Source: Streptomyces lavendofoliae (lineage in GTDB: Bacteria; Actinomycetota; Actinomycetes; Streptomycetales; Streptomycetaceae). From it: DNA of 64,000 nt. Below are positions 59,566 through 64,000 of the stretch, one piece after another. The stretch's first letter is position 1. The number at the start of each line of letters is the position of its first letter. The position numbers and the translations under genes are program-made. The stretch spans positions 62,001 through 126,000 of the forward strand of contig NZ_BMTP01000011.1 in NCBI RefSeq assembly GCF_014649735.1, given 5' to 3'. The notes below the pieces were generated by a model. The model worked only from the letters and a program-made list of their open reading frames with translations. It made no database searches and was not told the origin of the DNA.

Positions 59566-60351
59566 ATGTCCCAGCACCCCGAGCACATCCAGGTCCGCAC
59601 GTTCGGCGGCCCCACCGCCCTCTTCGAGTACGGTGGCCTGCGCTTCCTGACCGACCCGACCTTCGACGGCCCCGGCGACTACCCCACGCCCGGCCCGACG
59701 CTGACCAAGACCGCCCCCTCCGCCGCGACCCCGGCCGACCTCGGTCCCATCGACGTGGTCCTGCTCTCGCACGACGAGCACGCCGACAACCTCGACCACT
59801 CCGGCCGCGCCCTGCTCGCCGACGTCCCCCTCACCCTCACCACCCCTGGCGGCGGACAGCGGCTCGGCGACACGGCCAGAGGTCTGGCCGACTGGGAGTC
59901 CGTGGAACTGGACCGCCCCGGCGGCGGCACGATCACCGTCACCGCGGTCCCCGCCATCCACGGCCCCGGCCCGCGCGAGCAGGTCGAGCCCTTCACCGGT
60001 CAGGTCGTCGGCTTCGTGCTGACCGGGGAAGGGCTGCCGACCGTCTACGTCAGCGGCGACAACGCCTCGCTCGGCGCGGTCGAGGAGATCGCCGCGCGCT
60101 TCGCCCCGGTGGACACCGCCATCCTCTTCGCCGGCGCCCCCCGCTTCCCCGTGCTCTTCGACGGCGGACCGATCGTCCTGGACAGTGCCCAGGCAGTCGA
60201 GGCCACCCGGATGCTCGACGCCCGCCGCGTCGTCCCCGTCCACCACGACAGCTGGGCCCACTTCACCGAGGGCCGCGACGTGCTGGAGGCCGCCTTCACC
60301 GGCGCCGGGCTGGCCGGCCGCCTGGACCGGGACTGGCTGCGGCGCGCCTGA
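59566..60351 (+). CDS. MBL-fold metal-dependent hydrolase
   Basis: 261 residues from ATG 59566. A metallo-beta-lactamase fold with LFEYGGLRFLTDPTF and a modified metal motif SHDEHADNLDHSG (H-D-E-H-A-D in place of HxHxDH), then AIHGPGP and VYVSGDNAS, and C-terminal VPVHHDSWAHF. This is the UlaG/RomA-like branch of beta-lactamase-superfamily hydrolases, often acting on lactones or phosphoesters. Divergent from the CGNR regulator, likely its regulator. Confidence 0.87.
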   Translation: MSQHPEHIQVRTFGGPTALFEYGGLRFLTDPTFDGPGDYPTPGPTLTKTAPSAATPADLGPIDVVLLSHDEHADNLDHSGRALLADVPLTLTTPGGGQRLGDTARGLADWESVELDRPGGGTITVTAVPAIHGPGPREQVEPFTGQVVGFVLTGEGLPTVYVSGDNASLGAVEEIAARFAPVDTAILFAGAPRFPVLFDGGPIVLDSAQAVEATRMLDARRVVPVHHDSWAHFTEGRDVLEAAFTGAGLAGRLDRDWLRRA

Positions 60352-60545
60352 GCTCCTCCGTCCCGGGGTCGTCCCGGGCAGCAGCGCAGCCGTACAGGGG
60401 CCGGTCGTCCGCCGGCCGGCCCGTCCCGCGAAAGAGGGAATCCCCATCCAGTGGCGACGTCCCCTGGATGACAAGTAGTTGCTCTCTGGTGATCGGCTCT
60501 GTCGCGGTGTAGCGTCATTGGTAGATGTCGTGGTTCGCAGTTCCT

Positions 60546-60565
60546 GCCCACGTTGAAGCGTGGGC
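60546..60565 (+). promoter_or_regulatory. Leader hairpin of the cold-shock gene
   Basis: GCCCACG-N6-CGTGGGC followed by TTCTT, about 85 bases before the start codon. It may be a terminator of upstream transcription or a structured cold-shock leader; position and downstream T-rich bases allow both. Confidence 0.45.
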
Positions 60566-60649
60566 TTCTTGCTGTGTGCAGTGCGGGACCAGGGCGATCA
60601 CCTCCGGGCCCGCGCGGTGCGAGCCCGAAATCGACTGAGAGGCACCGGC

Positions 60650-60853
60650 ATGGCCAGCGGAACCGTGAAGTGGTTCAACTCCGAAAAGGGCTTCGGCTTC
60701 ATCCAGCAGGACGGCGGCGGCCCCGACGTCTTCGCGCACTACTCGAACATCAACGGCAACGGCTACCGCGAGCTCACCGAGGGCCAGGCCGTCACCTTCG
60801 ACATCACCCAGGGCCAGAAGGGCCCGCAGGCGGAGAACATCACCCCCGCCTGA
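60650..60853 (+). CDS. cspA: Cold-shock domain protein
   Basis: 67 residues, full length for the family. RNA-binding motifs RNP1 (KGFGFI, 13-18) and RNP2 (VFAHY, 27-31) are intact. MASGTVKWFNSEKGFGFIQQ is the standard Streptomyces start. It acts as an RNA chaperone binding single-stranded RNA. A long leader (about 150 or more bases) precedes it, and a strong terminator follows. Streptomyces has several paralogues, so the symbol is nominal. Confidence 0.95.
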   Translation: MASGTVKWFNSEKGFGFIQQDGGGPDVFAHYSNINGNGYRELTEGQAVTFDITQGQKGPQAENITPA

Positions 60854-60873
60854 CACCCGCGGCCAGGTGCGCG

Positions 60874-60905
60874 CAGGGCCCCGGAGCGCTTGCTCCGGGG
60901 CCCTG
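60874..60905. terminator. Terminator of the cold-shock gene
   Basis: CAGGGCCCCGGAGC / GCTCCGGGGCCCTG, 14-bp perfect stem with a 4-base loop, 21 bases after the stop. Confidence 0.85.
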
Positions 60906-61042
60906 TGCTCCCCCCGGCTTCCGTCTCAGGCGCCGTGCTCCCTGCCGACCCGCGCGTACTGGCGGAGGAAGCGGTACGCCCGGCCCCTGACGCGGTGGAC
61001 GAACAGGCCGTCCCGTGCGGGCGGTTGGTGTCCGCCCGTCCG

Positions 61043-61357
61043 CTAGGGCGTGCCGGGCAGCAGCGGGCGCATGAAGGTGCGCTCGTAGCGCAGTACGCAG
61101 CCGCTCTCGTCCCTGATGCGGTCCGCCTCGATGAAGTCGGGGTCCCGGCCGAAGAGCGTCCGGTACTCCTCGTACGCGGCCAGGCTGGGGAAGCTGAACA
61201 GGGCCATTGCCTTGTCGCTGGCGCCCTCCGCGGGCAGGAAGTACCCGTGGTGCGTGCCGCCGTGCCGGCCGACCAACTCCATCCAGCGGCGGCCGAAGCG
61301 CTCGAACGCCTCGGTCTTCGCCGGGTCGATCACGTACTCGACCACACAGGTAATCAC
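61043..61357 (-). CDS. NIPSNAP-family small protein
   Basis: 104 residues from GTG 61357. A ferredoxin-like alpha+beta barrel fold is suggested by VITCVVEYVIDPAKTEAFERFGRRWMELVGRHGG and ALFSFPSLAAYEEYRTLFGRDPDFIEADRIRDESGCVLRYERTFMRPLL, the NIPSNAP or dimeric alpha-beta barrel pattern. No catalytic residues can be assigned. Weak ribosome site. Confidence 0.8.
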   Translation of the reverse strand: MITCVVEYVIDPAKTEAFERFGRRWMELVGRHGGTHHGYFLPAEGASDKAMALFSFPSLAAYEEYRTLFGRDPDFIEADRIRDESGCVLRYERTFMRPLLPGTP

Positions 61358-61461
61358 CGGCACGACTCTAGTGCCGGCGACCCGGCGAAGCCAGGCGGTC
61401 ACCGCGCGGGGCCCCGCGTCCCCGCCCGGGCGCGCCCTACGGTCCGCCGCCTGCCGCGACG

Positions 61462-62076
61462 TCAGGCGCCCGACCGGGAGCGCGGGCCGGTGTAGGGGCG
61501 CACGTCGATGACCGTCATGCCCGCGGCGTGGGCCGCTTTAATGCCCTCGTCGCTGTCCTCGTAGACGGTGCAGCGCGAGGGATGGGCCCCGAGGAGTTCG
61601 GCCGCGCGCAGGAAGATGTCGGGTGCGGGCTTGCCCCGCTCGACGTCGTCACGCGTCACCAGGGCGTCGAAGTGCTCGCGGAACGGCTGGTGGCGCAGGG
61701 TCGCCTCGATCACGTGGCGGGCCCCGCCGGACGCCACCGCCATGGGGACCCGGCCGTGCATGGCCTCGACGACGCTCAGCACCTCCGGGTGGGGGCGTAC
61801 GGTATGGGCGTTCTCCAGGAACATCCGGTCGCGGTCGGCGACGAGGGCGTCGACCGGGCGGGACAGGGCGAGGGCGCGCTCGTCGGCCAGGGTACGGATC
61901 ATCTCGGCCGAGGACAGGCCGGTGCGGGCGTCGAACCACTCCTGTTCCAGGTCGACGCCTTCGGGGGACAGTACGGACGCCATGGCCCGGTAGTTGGCGT
62001 ACTGGCTGTCGACCAGGGTGCCGTCCCAGTCGAACAGCAGGCAGTTGGCGTGGCGCGGGGCGAGGTCGGGATGCAT
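61462..62076 (-). CDS. HAD-superfamily sugar-phosphatase-like protein
   Basis: 204 residues from ATG 62076. The order is motif I FDWDGTLVDS (nucleophile and acid/base Asp), helical cap, motif II VASGG, Lys in RGKPAPDIF and motif IV YEDSDEGIKAA: a subfamily IA phosphatase or beta-phosphoglucomutase-like enzyme. It follows a sugar-type MFS transporter and a Gfo/Idh dehydrogenase, so a sugar- or polyol-phosphate is a likely substrate. The 155-base gap to the transporter gene contains imperfect GGGTCGGTACGG repeats and no gene. Confidence 0.87.
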   Translation of the reverse strand: MHPDLAPRHANCLLFDWDGTLVDSQYANYRAMASVLSPEGVDLEQEWFDARTGLSSAEMIRTLADERALALSRPVDALVADRDRMFLENAHTVRPHPEVLSVVEAMHGRVPMAVASGGARHVIEATLRHQPFREHFDALVTRDDVERGKPAPDIFLRAAELLGAHPSRCTVYEDSDEGIKAAHAAGMTVIDVRPYTGPRSRSGA

Positions 62077-62231
62077 GTGGGAGGCGCTTTCCGGGTCGGG
62101 TCGGGTCGGTACGGATCGTTTCGGGTCGGTACGGGTTCGTGCGGGGCGGTCGGTCGGGGTCGGGCGGCGGTCCCTGGCGGGGGCCGGGTTCGGCGGTGGG
62201 ACGACCGGAGGCGGTGGGGGAGGGGCGGCGG

Positions 62232-63620
62232 TCAGTCGGCGTGGTACGCGACGGCGGCCGGGCGTGCGGTCGCCACCAGTGGTGTACCCCGCGTCTCGGG
62301 CATCCAGCGTGCCAGTGCCAGCGCCGACGCGCCCGTGATGGCCGCGTACAGCGCGAACGTGCCCGCCAGCGACAGCTGCTGGACCAGCGGCAGGAACGTC
62401 GTGGCGACCACGAAGTCGGCCGCCCAGTGGGCCGCCGTGGCGAGGCTCATCAGCGCTCCCCGTACCTCCGAGGGATAGATCTCGGAGATGTACACCCAGA
62501 ACACGGCGGCGGGGCCGACCGCCCCGGCCGTGATGAAGACGCACAGCAGCAGAGCGGTGACGGCGCCCTCGTGGCCGAAGAGCCCGGCGAAGGTGATGCC
62601 GAGGGCGGTGAGCGCCATCACGAGGAGGCCGCCGATCATCAGGGGCCGCCGTCCCCAGCGGTCGAGGAACATGACGGTGATCACCGTGGCCGCGACGTTG
62701 CACGTACCCACCAGGATCGAGCCGATGATGCCTCCGGCCGATGTGAGGCCACTGGAGGCCAGGATCGTCGGCGCGTAGTAGATGGCCGTGTTGAGGCCGG
62801 TGAGGTGCACCAGGACCGCGATGGCGAGGCCCAGTGCCACCCACCGGCGGCCGGCACGGTGGCATGCCGACCGCAGTCCGACACCACGCGAGCGGCCCGC
62901 AGCCGTCCGCCCTGCCGCCGTCCGGCTGCCCGGCGTCCGGCCTTCCGCCTCCCGGCCCTCTTCGGCCGGGGCATCCCCCAGCTCGATGCCCAGCCGGGCC
63001 GCCGCCTGCGCCGCCCGACGGCCGTACCCCCTGCCGCGCAGCCAGTCCGGGGACTCGGGGACGAGGAACATGCCGGCCAGCAGAAGGAGGGCGGGCACGG
63101 TGCCCACGGCCATCATCGTGCGCCAGGCTCCGGCCGGTTCCAGGGCGTAGGCGGCGAGATAGGACGACAGCAGCCCGATGGTGATCATGAGCTGGTTGAG
63201 CGTCACGAGTGCGCCCCGGCGCGCCGGTGGCGCGATCTCGGAGATGTACAGGGGTACCGCGAACGACGTGGCGCCCAGCGACAGGCCGACGAGGAAGCGC
63301 CCGGCCAGGAGCAGCCCGGCGCCGTCGGCCGCCGCCGACGCGAGAGAACCCACCGCGTACGCCGCCGCCGCCGCACCGATCACGGGGAGCCGGCCGAAGC
63401 GGTCCGCGAGCCGCCCACTGCTGGGAGCCGTCAGCGCGGCTCCCAGCAGGGCGGCGGACACGGCGGCGCCCTGGGCCCAGGACGAGAGGCCGTAGTCGGC
63501 GCTGACGAGCGGCAGGGCACCGGCGATGACGCCCGTGCCGTAACCGAACAGCAACCCGCCGATGGACGCGACGAAGATCGTGAGCCTGCGGGTGACCGCC
63601 GGCGATCCCGTCGAGGTCAC
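62232..63620 (-). CDS. MFS sugar/inositol transporter (SP family)
   Basis: 462 residues with twelve predicted membrane helices. SP-family signatures are present: GLLFGYGTGVIAGAL, GRLADRFGRLP, PLYISEIAPPARRGAL, PESPDWLRGRG, DRWGRRPL and SEIYPSEVRG. A long basic central loop (residues about 215-265) is low-complexity. Its GTG start overlaps the stop of the upstream dehydrogenase by four bases, so the two are coupled. Proton symport of a hexose, pentose or inositol is likely. Confidence 0.92.
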   Translation of the reverse strand: MTSTGSPAVTRRLTIFVASIGGLLFGYGTGVIAGALPLVSADYGLSSWAQGAAVSAALLGAALTAPSSGRLADRFGRLPVIGAAAAAYAVGSLASAAADGAGLLLAGRFLVGLSLGATSFAVPLYISEIAPPARRGALVTLNQLMITIGLLSSYLAAYALEPAGAWRTMMAVGTVPALLLLAGMFLVPESPDWLRGRGYGRRAAQAAARLGIELGDAPAEEGREAEGRTPGSRTAAGRTAAGRSRGVGLRSACHRAGRRWVALGLAIAVLVHLTGLNTAIYYAPTILASSGLTSAGGIIGSILVGTCNVAATVITVMFLDRWGRRPLMIGGLLVMALTALGITFAGLFGHEGAVTALLLCVFITAGAVGPAAVFWVYISEIYPSEVRGALMSLATAAHWAADFVVATTFLPLVQQLSLAGTFALYAAITGASALALARWMPETRGTPLVATARPAAVAYHAD

Positions 63621-64000
63621 CGGGGCTCCGGCGCGTCGTCCGAGGTCTCCACGGCGGCGCCGCCGGCGGCCGCGGACGCCACCAGCGCGCTGCCCACCCG
63701 GGCGGTGCGCCGGGAGTCGGAGAGCGACATCGGCGCGGGGACGCCGTCGCGTACGGCCCGCGCGAACGCGTCGACCTGGAGCCGGTAGTGGTCGGCCGCC
63801 GGGACGGTCTCCTCGCGGACGCCGTCCTGGGTGAGGACGGTGACGACCCCGTCCTCGGCGTCCATGGCCCAGGCGTTGCGCACCATGACGGTGCCATGAG
63901 TGCCCTGGAGTTCGTACGCGGCGCGGGGGCCGTAGTCGATGCTGTAGTCGACGACCGCCGAACGGCCCTGTCCGAAGTCCATGGTCGCCACCGCGCTGGT
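63617..64000 (-). CDS. Gfo/Idh/MocA-family dehydrogenase, C-terminal part (runs off right edge)
   Basis: The visible 127 codons hold the C-terminal alpha/beta substrate domain: TMDFGQGRSAVVDYSIDYGPRAAYELQGTHGTVMVRNAWAMD, then HYRLQVDAFARAVRDGVPAPMSLSDSRRTARVGSALVASA. These are typical of Gfo/Idh oxidoreductases such as inositol 2-dehydrogenase. The nucleotide-binding half is outside the window. Coupled to the sugar transporter, suggesting uptake and oxidation of one sugar or polyol. Confidence 0.88.
   Translation of the reverse strand, partial: TSAVATMDFGQGRSAVVDYSIDYGPRAAYELQGTHGTVMVRNAWAMDAEDGVVTVLTQDGVREETVPAADHYRLQVDAFARAVRDGVPAPMSLSDSRRTARVGSALVASAAAGGAAVETSDDAPEPR

Overview
The window is typical Streptomyces chromosome. 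It is very GC-rich, with many GTG starts, strong third-position GC bias, Tat-type secretion signals, an ECF41 sigma factor and short MerR-like regulators. I see no rRNA, tRNA, CRISPR array, insertion sequence, integrase or core antibiotic-biosynthesis enzyme. The mix of secreted enzymes, detoxification genes and regulators suggests an accessory or arm-proximal region; that placement is inference.

Layout. 1-7.9 kb: MFS exporter fragment; alpha/beta hydrolase divergent from a GNAT-PaaX pair around a palindrome; a rifampicin-monooxygenase-like gene whose promoter region carries a near-perfect rifamycin-associated element (RAE); an ECF41 sigma factor with a FAD oxidoreductase. 8-20 kb: LRV repeat protein, a hexanucleotide repeat, a small secreted protein, a tandem aegerolysin-like protein, a large LuxR ATPase regulator, DUF817, cyclophilin, a ZIP transporter and small conserved proteins. 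20-38.3 kb: an 18-kb xyloglucan-utilisation locus. 38.4-49 kb: two 2H phosphoesterases, a duplicated-domain protein, GCS2 ligase, vWA protein, P450-ferredoxin with a TetR gene, and a secreted pectate lyase. 49-64 kb: DUF4396 under a CsoR-like box, MerR, a second GCS2 ligase, a Vat-like acetyltransferase, AraC, HD hydrolase, APH-like kinase, M4 protease, CGNR/MBL pair, cold-shock protein, and a sugar or polyol operon running off the right edge.

The most coherent system is the xyloglucan locus. An exported GH74 endo-xyloglucanase would cut the polymer. A lipoprotein ABC importer with two permeases would take up the oligosaccharides; no ATPase gene is present, so a shared ATPase such as MsiK is presumed. 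Leaderless GH95 (fucosidase type), GH42 (beta-galactosidase), GH31 (alpha-xylosidase) and GH3 (beta-glucosidase) would dismantle them in the cytoplasm. A LacI regulator closes the locus. Copies of its probable operator (core GAAGCGCTTC, full form TCGAAGCGCTTCGA) lie at the GH31, GH3 and ABC promoters and twice around its own promoter. A related but distinct palindrome, GAAAGCGCTTTC, sits at the pectate-lyase promoter.

Other well-supported regulatory units are the RAE at rox, a 16-bp palindrome at the P450 promoter beside the TetR gene, the CsoR-like box at DUF4396, and several long perfect hairpin terminators.
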